Below, one piece after another: positions 23,101 through 33,664 of a stretch of 64,000 bases of DNA. The DNA is from Malachius bipustulatus (lineage: Eukaryota > Arthropoda > Insecta > Coleoptera > Melyridae). The translations under genes were made by a program, and so were the position numbers. The number at the start of each line of letters is the position of its first letter. The first letter of the stretch is position 1. The notes under the pieces were generated by a model that was not told where the DNA came from, made no database searches, and saw only the letters and a list, made by a program, of their open reading frames with translations. Where the stretch lies: contig OU342631.1 in the NCBI GenBank assembly GCA_910589415.1, positions 55,270,598-55,334,597 on the forward strand. Reading direction: 5' to 3'.

Positions 23101-24060
23101 ACTCTAGATAAAGTTAGGGATGAATTTATGCAGGTTGTGTAGGATGTGAACATTGAAAAATTGAAATTAAAACCCGATTATGCTCCCTCTTTTAAAGCTG
23201 CAGAAGCATTTGATGAGATCTATTGTCACATAAAAACTACTGAACAAAGTTTAGCTGACTTGACCAAAATCAAAACCGAACCTAATATTCCTGCTGTAAC
23301 TCAACCGCAACAAAAACTACCGATATTAGAGCTAGTAGGATTTAATGGTAACCCTATTCGTTGGCCATTATTTTATCACAATTTTAGAGAACTGATTCAC
23401 GAAAATAAACAGGCTCACGGACGCTGAACGCGTTCAGTACTTAATATCCAAACTTTCCGGATCGGCCTTGTCGGTCACCGCCGAGGTGCTGCCAACTGCT
23501 TCTAACTACCCTATTATTTGGAACTTGCTGATTGAAAAATATCAAGATTCTCGCACTCTCGTTGTTCAGTATTTAGATAATATATGTTTAAGTCTAAACC
23601 CATTGTCAATGCTTCACCGCAAAATTTAGACAATTTTCTGGATCTTCAGTTTCCGCTTTAAAAGCCGTCAACCTACCAGATTTTTGCTGACTTTGTTATC
23701 ACGCATGTCGCTCTGAATAAACTCGATAAGGACACTGTTAACTTTTTTGAGCAAATTCCCGCTTGGAAAAATACCTACGTATGCTTAATTAGAAAAATTT
23801 GCTTTCCATTCAATTGTAATAAATAGTAACTCATCAGTTCGCTCATGCAATGTTTGTCAATCAGATGACAAGCACCCTCTATTCCGCTGTCCAAAGTTTG
23901 TTAGCTTGGATGTTTCCGCTAGATACGATATAGTGTCAAAAAACGCATACTGTAAAAACTGTCTAGGTTTTCATGAAACTAGACAGTGTAGATCCTCAAG
24001 AACCTGCTTCAAATGTAACAGACGCCATCATTCGTTATTACATTTCAATAGTTTCAATTC
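23101..24060 (+). pseudogene. BEL/Pao gag (DUF1759 region and zinc knuckles), frameshifted
   Basis: The translation contains KLPILELVGFNGNPIRWPLF, the start of the BEL/Pao gag core. After a frame change near 23427 it continues as LTDAERVQYLISKLSGSALS, then ASNYPIIWNLLIEKYQ. Further on, HSCNVCQSDDKHPLFRCPKF and NCLGFHETRQC with CFKCNRRHHSLLH form two to three zinc-knuckle-like clusters (to 24050). These are the nucleocapsid part of the polyprotein. Stops and frameshifts near 23427, 23640 and 23830 break the frame. Gag packages element RNA into virus-like particles. Confidence 0.8.
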
Positions 24061-25245
24061 CTCCCAGGCCTCTCAAGATAATAAACCATTATCGCTGTCT
24101 ACCATGACAAAAACCGTTCCTGCAACTGAGTCGCACGCTACTGTCCCAGATGTGAACGCAGCAGATAGTGTTTTTAAAAATAAAATGCAAATGCATGAAA
24201 CCCCGAGCAAGGACTGCTTATTTACGAATACAAATTCTTCGAGTCCTTATACTGATGTTTCACCTACCGCTCGAGTTTATGTTTGTGATAGCAGTAAAGG
24301 CGACTTGAACTGCAGTATTCGAATATTATTAGACACCGGCTCAAATGCTAATTTTATTACTGAATCTTGCTGTAAACGATTAAACTTGATCATTAATTAT
24401 CAATCATCATCAGTACATGGGATCGGTATGTTGGTGCGTCCTATCCTAGGATATACTCTTATCAGTTTTCGATCTAGATTTGACTCTCGCTATCAATACA
24501 CGATAAAAGCCGCAGTTGTTGAAAAGATTACAGGGAATTTGCCCACCGCGCAACTAAGCACAGAAGCTCTAGATTATTTCAAGATCTCTTAGCAGACGAC
24601 AAATTTTTCTCTCCTTCAGAAATCGATTGCGTCATCGGTTCAGGGTTGTTTCCGCATCTGTTGTTATAAAAAAAGATCATTCACCCTAACTCCGGAATAA
24701 TCGCGGTCCAATCCACACTTGGTTATTTAATGATGGGCGAAGCTATACCTCAGTCGGCCAAAAGATATAGTAATAAAAGTGCGCGGTAAGTTTACAATCC
24801 AGGTAGGCAGACCTTATACACAAGAATTATATACACAAACCTTAGAATGCCCTTCTCATTGGTTTACCGGAACCAGGTAACCAATAAATAAGGCACTATC
24901 TGCCTACAGATGTGACTACTTGGACCTTAAAAGTTTGTGAGCAGTTTTATTACTATATCTGTTGGTCGACTGAGGTATAAATGTGCAGCAATTGAGCCAA
25001 ATAATTCTTACGGCCTACACGCAGTCATCCAGAGAAAGGAAACAGGCTTAGATGAAATGCTACAGAAATTCTGGGATTTAGTATCGGTTCCTTCACGTGA
25101 ATTTCTTAGTCCTGAGGAACAAAGAAGAGAGGAAATCTTCAATAATCATGTTTTGCGCGAACCAGATGGTCGATACGTCGTTTCGTTGCCCTTTAAGTGT
25201 GTTAGCAGCGGCACGATGCACATCGTTGCCGGACTGCGATATTAG
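24061..25245 (+). pseudogene. BEL/Pao protease and start of pol, broken
   Basis: In the frame open from 23906 to 24592, the segment IRILLDTGSNANFITESC (about 24322) carries the aspartic protease active-site D-T-G. It is followed by HGIGMLVRP and the DUF1758-type continuation DCVIGSGLFPHLL after a frame break. The stretch YLMMGEAIP (about 24728) and GLDEMLQKFWDLVSVPSREF with REPDGRYVVSLPFK (25044-25200) is the Pao pol region just before the RT. The element is then interrupted at about 25245 by a non-LTR insertion. Confidence 0.8.
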
Positions 25246-25300
25246 TATAGTATGAACAAACCGAAGAATTTAAACGTAAAAGGATATTAATATAGCTGAA

Positions 25301-26286
25301 ATGAGTAGCAAGTGTAGTGTGTGTACAAAGGAGGTTGAAAGTGGAGAGCAAGGTTGGAATTGTGGATTATGTAGAAAACCAGTACACAAAGTGTGTATGA
25401 ATATTTCAGACAATGAACGTAAGGTACTGAAGAAGAGTACTACACTTTGGTTTATTTGTCAACCCTGTAGAAATGATTATAAAATTTACAAACAAAGGAT
25501 TTTAGAAGGTGGATTGGACATGATAGTTCAATTCATTTACAAAATGGATGCAAAAATGCAAGAACAAGCGGCATAACAAAAGGTATTAGCAAATAATATA
25601 GATAAGATAGTAAAAAAGTTGGAAGATAAAAAGGAGAAGATATCCTATAAGGATGCAATTAAGGAAACAATCACACCTGTGATTATTAAACCTAAAAATG
25701 AGATAAATAAAAATGAAGTTAAAAAGGAACATGAAAACATTGAAAAGGAATTGAGGGATACTGTTGATCCTGTCTCCAACAAAGTGAAAAGCATAAAGAA
25801 AACAAAAGGTGGTGCTATTATAGTAAATTGTGACACAAAACAGGATGGCGAAAATCTTAAAGCAGAAGTTAGTAAGAAGATGACAGATTATAAAGCAGAT
25901 ATAATTGAGAACTTAAAAATAATAATAAAAATACGTGGGCTGAGTGAGGTAAATGAAGATGAAGAAATAATCAGTCAAATTAAACAACAGAACAACTATG
26001 TGAGTCAAATAAAGATAGTTAAATTGTTAGAAACAAAGAAAAAGAGATACTGGGACTTGATTGCAGAAGTGGATGAGTCATCGTTCAAGCAGATAATGGA
26101 GATGCAAAAAATTAACATTGGTTGGGATAGCTGTTATGTTTACGAGCACGTATATATAAAGCGATGCCTCAATTGTGGGGGATACGATCATAAAAAAGAA
26201 GCATGTAAAAATAGAATTCCGTGTTTCAGATGCAGCGGAGAACATTTATCAAAAGACAGCGAAAAAAAGAAGAAATGTATCAACTG
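25301..26286 (+). pseudogene. Non-LTR ORF1 with PHD-like finger and CCHC knuckles
   Basis: It begins with an ATG at 25301. Residues 4-70 form a PHD-like Cys4-His-Cys3 cluster (CSVCTKEVES, WNCGLC, CMNISDNERK, WFICQPCR). A lysine-rich linker follows an amber-like break at about 25575. Then comes a core with GGAIIVNCDTKQDGENLKAE and KIIIKIRGLSEV, and two knuckles near the end (RCLNCGGYDHKKEAC and CFRCSGEH). The same core order occurs in the ORF1 at 47536-48420, so the two are homologous. A stop at 26286 cuts the C terminus; homologous sequence (VNCGVYKKKIEH) continues in frame beyond it. The protein would coat element RNA. Confidence 0.75.
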
Positions 26287-26389
26287 AGTTGAGGTGAATA
26301 GAAAATTGAATTTGAATATGGATGTAAGTCATGATGTTTTTGATGTAAATTGTGGTGTATACAAGAAGAAAATAGAACACAAAAAGAAG

Positions 26390-26580
26390 AAAATGGTGAA
26401 TATTTGGTAGAAATCAATGGACAAAGTGAAAGTAGGACACTATTAGATTGTTGCATTGTTGATAAACATAACACATATAGGTATGAAATGGATATTGTAA
26501 ACAACAATAACGATGATAAAATTACTGACCACGCGATCTTAGACATAAAAATAGGCATTGAGAATAAAAATAAAACATGA
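26390..26580 (+). pseudogene. Endonuclease C-terminal remnant of the nested non-LTR element
   Basis: The frame reads RTLLDCCIVDKHNTYRYEM and then DKITDHAILDIKIGIENK before a stop. The xTDH block corresponds to the last catalytic SDH motif of APE-type endonucleases. Upstream endonuclease blocks and the whole RT are missing, so an internal deletion joins ORF1 almost directly to this piece and then to the 3' UTR. Confidence 0.5.
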
Positions 26581-26755
26581 TAGTGCAAAATAAGCAAAAA
26601 GAAATAATTAGCTAGGTAGTATAGGAAAAAAATGTATACGAAAGTAGGTTTGATTTAATGTAGATTTAATTAAGTATTATATTATTTATAGTATTATAGT
26701 TATAAAGAAAGTAATATTCTTCAAAAATAAACATTATTATTATTATTATTTAAAG

Positions 26756-26862
26756 AGACTCCTGATCAATTGGGGGACTCTTATTTTACCGCTAAGGGGG
26801 GATTTTACCGCTAAGGGCAGATTATTATCGTTGGAAAAGAAACTAGATTCAGACATTTTTTT
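26756..26862 (+). pseudogene. Short BEL/Pao pol segment between two insertions
   Basis: The translation contains PDQLGDSYFTAK and, in another frame, LEKKLDSDI. This matches the BEL/Pao order of LGDS, then xAxxRFxxLExKL, just before the RT. A tandem duplication of ATTTTACCGCTAAGGG at about 26783-26815 causes the frame change. Confidence 0.55.
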
Positions 26863-27197
26863 TTTGAAAACGGAGGATAAATCCATTATGGATACCCATG
26901 CATTGGGTTATGTGGGAGTCCCACCCACTAAAACTCCCTCCTTTCGAGGGCCGTCTGATTCTTGGTCACCGGAAGCACCTCAGCCTCATGGGCTTATTGT
27001 GCACCCCCTTTTGCTTCATGACACCCATTCCATCAGTCTGGTTCCCTGAACTAACTTGTACAGCCCCGTTACTGAATGAGTTTCATATTCTTCCGGACGC
27101 ATTTTTTGTTGTCCGTATATCTCCTGTCTTCTGCGGTCCAGAGCCTCGCATTCACACAGTACATGTTTTGCTGTCTCCTGGGCCCTATTTTGACCTT
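26863..27197 (-). mobile_element. 5'-truncated 3' end of an R1/I-type non-LTR element, inserted in BEL/Pao
   Basis: Read on the minus strand, the segment encodes HVLCECEALDRRRQEIYGQQ and then RPEEYETHSVTGLYKLVQG, the usual C terminus of R1/I-group ORF2 proteins with an RNase H-like tail. A 3' UTR with GGGTGGGACTCCCACATAA follows, and then an A-run (the T-run at 26860-26870 on the plus strand). BEL/Pao sequence resumes on the right at about 27198 with FDPLGMIAPL. Confidence 0.65.
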
Positions 27198-28699
27198 TTT
27201 TGATCCCCTAGGTATGATCGCTCCTTTAACAGCATGCATGAAACTTCTAGTACAAGAGTGCTCGAAGCGTGAGCTGGGCAGGGATGAAGAGCTGCCAGAC
27301 GACCTTTCGAGAGTGTGGTTTCAAATTCATTCTGAGCTCGTTAATTTTTCGCAGGTTAATATTCCTCGTCACATAGGTATTTTTGAAAACGCATTTGTAA
27401 CTCTATTCGCAGACGCTAGCGAAAAGTGTTATGGTGCAGTGATATATATTCGCATTTGTTCGCTGACTTCGAAAGCAACTAATGTTTCTCTTCTCTGCGC
27501 GAAATCTCGTCTTGAAAAAGGTATCACTCGCAAGATTGGAATTGTGTGCTGCTCATCTTCTCGCATTACTCATACAATCAGTGATTAATAGTTTCCATTC
27601 TCGTTGTGCAATAAAATTCTCTGACTCCACTATCACTTTGGCATGGATACACTCGTCCCCGTATAGATGGCAAACATTTATTATCAATAGAACCGCCGCT
27701 ATTCAACAAATTGTCGATCCCGAGCATTGGTATCATGTTCCAGGAAAGGACAATCCCAGTGACATAATATCTCGCTCTGTTACTCCCAGTAAATTGATCG
27801 ATAATAAAATGTGGTTCCAAGGACCTTCTTGGATCTCCTCCCCGCAACACCAATGGTCTATCATGCCTTTCATAAAAGAATCCGCTCCCGCTGATATGCC
27901 TGAAACTAAGATATTGTCACTAGTTATACAAATCGCTAATCCCGAGCCTCATCCAATCTATACTCTCGCTGATCGAGTTTCCTCATGGAGTAAATTACCC
28001 AGGGTAGTGGTTTTAATTTTACGCTTCTTGAAAAAACTGAGTTCTAAGGGACCAGTGTCGGTTTCGGATTTGCACAAAGCCGAGAATTACATTTTAAAAT
28101 ATGTTCAGCAGTTACATTTTCAAGACGATATCCAAACTTTGAAGTCAGGAAAATCCTGTCGTCTCAAACAACGTAAACTCAACCCAGTTCTAGAAGACGA
28201 GATCCTCAGAGTAGGCGGTCGCTTACAGAATGCACCGCTTAGTTATGAACAACAACACCCTATTTTGTTACGATCCAGAGATCGCATCGTTCAGTTATTG
28301 GTCGAGTATCATCATATATTACGATGTCATGCAGGACCTACTTTATTGTTAGCTCTAGTATGCCATAAATATTGGATACAGTCTTGTACGCAGGGTGGTT
28401 CATTCTTGCAACCCTTGTTTTTAAAAATAATCCAAAATCATCTTCGCCGTTGATGGGAAGCCTACCTGAATTTCGCGGCAGTCAACACAAACCTTTCGCT
28501 AAGTGTGGTGTTGATTACGCAGGACCTTTAGCTATCACACTAACTAGAAAACGCGGAGTTAAAAGCCAAAAGGCTTATATTTTGCTTATTCGTATGTTCG
28601 GTCACTAAGGCCTTACATATTGAATTAGTGTCGGATCTTTCGACAGATCTGTTTCTAGCCGCCTTTAAACGATTCATCTCTCGTCGGGGCACTAACTAA
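27198..28699 (+). pseudogene. BEL/Pao RNase H and integrase region, broken
   Basis: The translation starts FDPLGMIAPLTACMKLLVQE, the block following the Pao RT. It proceeds through VTLFADASEKCYGAVIYIR (RNase H start), LARLELCAAHLLALLI after a frameshift at about 27530, and WYHVPGKDNPSDIISR with WFQGPSWI. The integrase H2C2 region follows (EVGGRLQNAPLSY-like text at about 28210, then HPILLRS and HHILRCHAGP). The start of the catalytic core (KCGVDYAGPLAI, about 28505) carries the first Asp. A frameshift at about 28380 and another at about 28600 break it. The core is cut at about 28699, after FKRFISRRGTN, by an R2-like fragment. The RT palm domain is missing from this element altogether. Confidence 0.8.
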
Positions 28700-28852
28700 A
28701 AAGTGTCGCTTGAGGATCTTCAGCTTCTGCCACGGCTTCAAGGGAGCTTTCATTATACGTCCAAGCTGTTCATCTAGATTCTTGATTGAGCATTTCGTCG
28801 TTCCCATAAAGTTGAACTGAGCTCCAAGATATTTAAATGTATCGTCGTTCAT
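28700..28852 (-). pseudogene. R2/NeSL-group reverse transcriptase thumb fragment
   Basis: The minus-strand translation reads DDTFKYLGAQFNF, then LDEQLGRIMKAPLKPWQKLK and ILKRHFLV. The YLGxxF block followed by APLKPxQKLxIL is the thumb signature of R2/NeSL-type (restriction-like endonuclease) elements. Only about 60 residues remain between the truncated BEL/Pao integrase and a foldback arm. Confidence 0.65.
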
Positions 28853-28854
28853 GT

Positions 28855-29360
28855 ACTATCAAATGATGTAGATGAAATGTTTATACAGGGTGATAAAAAA
28901 TTTGAAAAATTCTGAGATTTCTCCACGCGTCGCCAAATAAAAAAAATCAAAGAAAGCACAAATGTTTCTATACCATAGGATAGTACATAAAAAGTTAAAA
29001 TAGGGACATGTAAGCCGTTTTTCTCTATCTTCAGCCGTTTTCGTTGTACAGGGCCATGAACTTGAAAAATGACGATTTTCACTTGTTTATAACTCAAAAA
29101 CTTCTGAATTTAAGCACCAACTGTAAAAGCCAATCTTATTTTCTCTTTTCAGACAATCTAAAAATGCAATAACATAGGAGCATTCCATTTAAAAAAACAT
29201 AACTTTGATATGTTTTATGCTTTTGGGACACCTGTACATTATGAATATAATTTTAAAACGTACCTCTGCCGGATCTCTATCCACTCCAAAAATAAAAAGA
29301 TCCTAAAATCCAGAGACACGGCCATAATCTTCCGTTTCGTATACCGTGGCCCACCCTGTA
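28855..29360. mobile_element. Foldback family B, centre plus right arm
   Basis: The core (CGACGCG centre, TAAGCCGTTTTTCTCTATCT, CCAACTGTAAAAGCC) is shared with family A. The outer ~140 bp differs: from GGGACACCTGTACATTATGA onward it reads AAACGTACCTCTGCCGGATC and ends at GTGGCCCACCCTGTA. The same outer module is at 35960-36093 and, inverted, at 31375-31500. The left arm is missing. Confidence 0.8.
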
Positions 29361-29746
29361 TACAGAGTGCCAATAAATATGTGCGACAACTTCAGGGGGT
29401 GATTCTGAGTCAAAAAATAATGACAGTTTTTATAAAAAATCTCAGTGGCGTACCTTTTTTTTTAAAAAAATTAAGATCATTACCCGTATGTGAATATAAA
29501 ATTCTTAATTGCATGTCAAAAAATGCGCAATCACTTCCTCTTAAAACTCACCAAATTTCATTTGCATATCTCGACCGGTTTCAGAGCAAATAATAAATAA
29601 ATCGTCAGTTTTTAAATAAACCTATAACACCCTGTATCTAGAAAAAGAAGCATTTGCGCACATACGTTTATATAGCAAACTGTCATTATTTTTTCATGTA
29701 GAATCACCCCCTGAAGTTTGTCGCACTTATTTACTAACACCATGTA
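29361..29746. mobile_element. 386-bp foldback element, family E
   Basis: Left end TACAGAGTGCCAATAAATAT with GTGCGACAACTTCAGGGGG. The right end is its inverse, ending TTACTAACACCATGTA. Arms continue through AAATAATGACAGTTT and its inverse AAACTGTCATTATTT. It starts at the base directly after the CCCTGTA end of family B. No coding capacity. Confidence 0.8.
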
Positions 29747-30575
29747 CATATATGGAGGTCAGATCGCTGCGTATTAAGCTTTTAGATCACCATGTTTCGT
29801 TTGGTCCATCCCTAATGAATCACTCCCTATATTATTTATAGATGCATAGAAGGATAATTATTAATGAAATTTTCCGAAATATTAGTCAGTACAAAAAGAT
29901 CAAACTGTTTTAATAATAATAATTGTCCAACTTGAAGTGACCGACCTTATTATCCTATATGTATGAGCGAGGCAAATGAATAAAATAATATTAATGTATT
30001 GTTAATTTGTGGGAATTTATCCAGTAAATAAAATAAATATTTATTTCCATCATTAGTACCTATAGTCTCTGACCTACTAATCACATCTATTTCTTTATCA
30101 TTAACATTGGTTATCAAAGGTCTTTACTAATAAAGTCTTTTTGATCTTGTCTAGCGTGACAACATTGTATTTATATACTTTAGCCCCCCGGTCATAGTCA
30201 GGGTGTTAGAGTTTCGGGTTAAGCGGGGGTCACCTTGGTCGATGTCCCTGAAGTCATTGGCTTCCATTAAATTGGCGTTGTAAGATGACTAAATATTGGG
30301 TAGAAACCTGAGCGCAATAAATTCCATGGCAGTTAAATCTGCAGATTTGTGGGCGTTCGCCGCCAAGATATTCACTGTAAATTACGGTCTATTCGAAATA
30401 AATGTCATGTAAGTACATGTTATGGATAGCTAGCCAAGAAGGTTTAATACGAAAAGGATATGAAAAATAATTACATCTAGTAATAAAAGAAAATAGCTTC
30501 AATCTATTTTTTCTTGTATAAGTGGGACAAAAACATCGTAATGATTGGTTTAAATTTGAATTGGCGAATTAGATA
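29747..30575. other. No recognised gene
   Basis: AT-rich sequence with stops in all frames and no recognised repeat or protein. Confidence 0.45.
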
Positions 30576-31365
30576 TACAGGGTGGTTAACAATTAGATGC
30601 TCACCACTGGGATCTCGGAGACGGTAAAAGATGGGTCTGTTAAATTAGAGAAAAGTTGCACAATTCTAGGCTTAAGAACCTGAAAGAACATTGATGGAAA
30701 CAATGATTCCGAAAAAATTGGAAAATCGAGATTAATTTTTTCAATTATAGCTTTTTTATTGTTTTGTTGAAAATTGATTAAAGTTTTTTTTTAGGTTTAC
30801 TATAAGTCGTCAAAGGTTTGACCCTTCAAAAATTTTCAAAGCCCACTATATTCAGAGTTTTCATAGTCGACTTTTGTTTTTCTTATCGCTGCAGATTGTT
30901 ATTTCGTGTCATTCAAAAAAAAAATCTTCCTAATTGTTATCCTATTCTTCTTTTTTCTATATAATAAAAAAATATATATTTCTCCGAATGACGTTGATAT
31001 GACGTCGCAACGTGACATTTCTTGCCTTATTGTTCTTTTTAAGACATTCGGTTAAAGAAAGGTTTTTTCTAAGAAAGAAAAATACAATTTTGAAGATTTT
31101 TTTTAATGTGATAGATTTTTGTTTCCTAGATTTTTTAAAAACCGGATGACACGAATTTGGCTGCCATAAGAAAAACAGAAGTCAACTATGAAAACCCAGG
31201 ATCTAGTGATGTATGAAATTTTTTTTAAATTCCAAATGAATAGCTGTTGATGACTATTGTAAACCTACAAAATATAATTAATTTATTTTCAATAATAAAA
31301 ATGATGAAGGAAAAAATTAATTTCGAGATTCTAATGATGAGCACCGAATTGTTAACTACTCTATG
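30576..31365. mobile_element. 790-bp degenerate foldback element, family C
   Basis: Left end TACAGGGTGGTTAACAATTA, right end AATTGTTAACTACTCTATG, a diverged inverse. Inner inverted landmarks include CATAGTCGACTTTTGTTTTT (left) against AAAACAGAAGTCAACTATG (right), and TTCGTGTCATTC against GATGACACGAA. A segment around 31090-31150 (TTTTTTTTAATGTGATAG) resembles the right arm of the 32374-33417 foldback. Confidence 0.7.
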
Positions 31366-31374
31366 TTATAGATA

Positions 31375-31775
31375 TGCAGGGTTATTCACGGTAGACGGGA
31401 CGGACGATTATGGCTGTGTCCCTTGATTTTAAGGAAATGTTGTTTCTGGAAAGGATGCAGGCCCGCCAGAGGGACATTTTAAAATTATATTCATAATGTA
31501 CAGAGTGTCCCAAAAAAATGAAACATATCAAAATTATGCTTTTTTTAATGGCCTGCTCCTATGTTATTGCATTTTTAGATTGTCTGAGAAGAAAAAATAA
31601 GAATGGTTTTTACAGCTTGTTGATATTTAAATTGAGGAGTTTTTGAGTTAAAAACAAGTGAAAATCGCAATTTTAGAAATTCAAGGCCCTCTACAACGAA
31701 AACGGCTCAAGACAGAGAAAAACGGCTACATGTCTCTATTGTAACTTTTCATGTTCTATCCTATGATGTAGATGC
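31375..31775. mobile_element. Foldback family B, left arm
   Basis: Begins TGCAGGGTTATTCACGGTAG and has the inner motif TACAGAGTGTCCCA at about 31498. It then continues through the shared core to TATCCTATGATGTAGATG. The right arm is absent. A non-LTR endonuclease fragment follows at once. Confidence 0.75.
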
Positions 31776-32373
31776 ATGCATGGCGTTCCTGTGGTTAAAT
31801 TTTTCCGGAGGTGAAACGATCCCCCATTCGGATCTCCGGGCGGTGGCTAATCCAGGAGCCCATTCATGCAGGAGAAAGAATAATAACACCTCCAGAATAG
31901 GAAAATTCCAACAACATCTTCAGGCAAATAAACCTCACATTCTAGCACTTTGCGAAGCAAAAGTCCAAGCGTCATCAAGTACAGTTAATTATCTTTATCC
32001 AGAATATGACTTTCATTCCAGATTTAGACGTAACTTCGGAATTGGCATTTTTGTCAGAAGTGACCTCTCCTGCCAACGTGTGGAAGTCTTTGAGCCCCAT
32101 GACTTTGATGTCATGTGGCTTAGGATAATAGACCGACAAACGACGAGATTTATTTGTTGTTTTTACCGACCACCCCGCGATACACAGTATAGGAAACTTT
32201 TTTTTCCCTGACAAAAACTGTTGACTGTTTACCTGTATGAACAGATAAACTGCCCGAAAGCCGAGATAGCCATCTTGGGAGATTTTAATGTACATAACAT
32301 CAACTGGCTTAAATACTCAAACACTTCGCTGATGAAGAAGGCCGTGAAGCGGAATTGCCTCAACTTTCGTTTT
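31776..32373 (+). pseudogene. Endonuclease fragment of an I/jockey-like non-LTR element (copy 1)
   Basis: The translation contains FQQHLQANKPHILALCEAKV, with the catalytic E in CEAKV. Next come VNYLYPEYDFHSRFR, FGIGIFVRSDLSCQRV and TRFICCFYRPP. After a frame break at about 32211 it continues with AEIAILGDFNVHNINWLKY, where GDFN carries the catalytic Asp and Asn. The same blocks occur at 52970-53500, so both come from one family. It is cut at 32374 by a foldback element. The N-terminal NxRG start is absent in this copy. Confidence 0.75.
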
Positions 32374-33417
32374 TCTTATGACCGCCATGTTGGATTTCCA
32401 TATCATTCTGTAAAAGAATTAGGTAACCCAAAAATCTATCACATTAAAAAAAAAAATTCTTCAAAATTTTATTCTTAAAAAACCCCTTTCTTCAACCGAA
32501 TGTCATAAAAACCATTAGTTAAGCAATGTCATGTCATATTGCAACGTCACACGACGTCACGCCGCGTCCTAGCTGCATCCGGGGACTGCGTTGCGTGAGT
32601 TGCGTGCGTGCGTTGCGGGGAACGATTAAAATAAAACACATGCAAAGCAATGGGAGTGTCCTCAGTAGACGCGTTTGCCCGCAAAGTCGTACGATAAAAC
32701 GACACCGCAACGCACGCATTGTTTTAAATGGAAATATTTAGTATTTTCATCTGTCAAAATCTTGCGATTTTTTACTGCGGGCAGGAACTTTTTTTAATTT
32801 CGATTGCCTTCGTGCCAAAGCGAAACATTTTGTGCAATAAGAGAAATCTATTTTACAAGAACAAGAGTCAAGGTACACTGGGAATGTGAAAATGTCTCGA
32901 ATTTAGGGTTTTAAAGTAAGTATGAGGTCTATTAACTTCTATTGTAGACCTTTTTATATTTAACCTACCTGCTATTTATCTATCTATCAAATCTATACCT
33001 ATTTCTATAGATTACTTGCGTCTTATTGTTTCTTTCTCTTAAGTAACATGTTTCTTTCTGTGATTTTCAAGTCTTTCAAGCTCCAACAACCTACTGGTTT
33101 CCAAATTAAAACGTATTTAATCTGAAGCTGCACCAGAAATAGTCGGATTGGAAACCATTTTCTCGCCCGCACCGCACGCATTCAGTTAGGACACACTCAA
33201 AATTTCTCGTGCGAGTTTGCGTTGCGTGCGTTCCCCGCATCGCACGCAACGCATTACCCGGATGCAGCTAGGACACGGCGTCATTCGGTGATGAAACTTT
33301 TTTTTTTTCGAAAAAACAAGACGAAAATTTTGAAGTTTTTTTTAATGTGTAGATTTTTGGTTTCCTTGATTCTGTTAATACAGAATGACATGAGAATCCA
33401 ACATGGCGGTCATAAAG
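32374..33417. mobile_element. About 1.04-kb foldback element with GC-rich inner arms
   Basis: The arms start with TTATGACCGCCATGTTGGAT and end with the inverse, ATCC-AACATGGCGGTCATAA. They continue through CCAAAAATCTA(T)CACATTAAA, an A-run and TTCAAAATTTT. They then enter a GC-rich block (CCTAGCTGCATCCGG, GCGTTGCGTG) that is inverted at about 33220-33280. The loop (about 32720-33150) is AT-rich. No coding capacity. It interrupts the endonuclease fragment on its left. Confidence 0.75.
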
Positions 33418-33664
33418 ATCGTCTTATTCGTCTTAAAAAAGTGCTCAAATATCACATGTCAAATAGCTTAAATGTCACATTTTGACAGCTATCAAATTAA
33501 CAGTCTCGGATTTACTTGCGAAAAAAACAAAATCCGCCATTTTCGATTTTTGGCCGAATATCGTCATGGTTGTCATGAAGCTCGAACAGTCAGGTTCTCG
33601 TCTTGGCCGCTCTGTTTAAATTGTACATTTTGCTAGGAAGGAATAGTCTTTAAAAGTTATATTT

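Larger units (their letters stand above)
25250..26755 (+). mobile_element. Internally deleted non-LTR retrotransposon nested in BEL/Pao
   Basis: The insertion starts between 25245 and 25300 and ends in an (ATT)n tail at about 26728-26750. BEL/Pao-like sequence resumes directly after the tail (TPDQLGDSYFTAK, usual after VSLPFK). The element carries a PHD-finger ORF1, a short piece of the endonuclease C terminus and a 3' UTR. The RT and most of the endonuclease are absent, so it could only move in trans. Confidence 0.75.

Noticed and set aside
26728..26750. (ATT)n tract as an ordinary microsatellite
   Set aside because: It marks the exact 3' end of the nested non-LTR element, with BEL/Pao sequence resuming next to it, so it is the element's tail.
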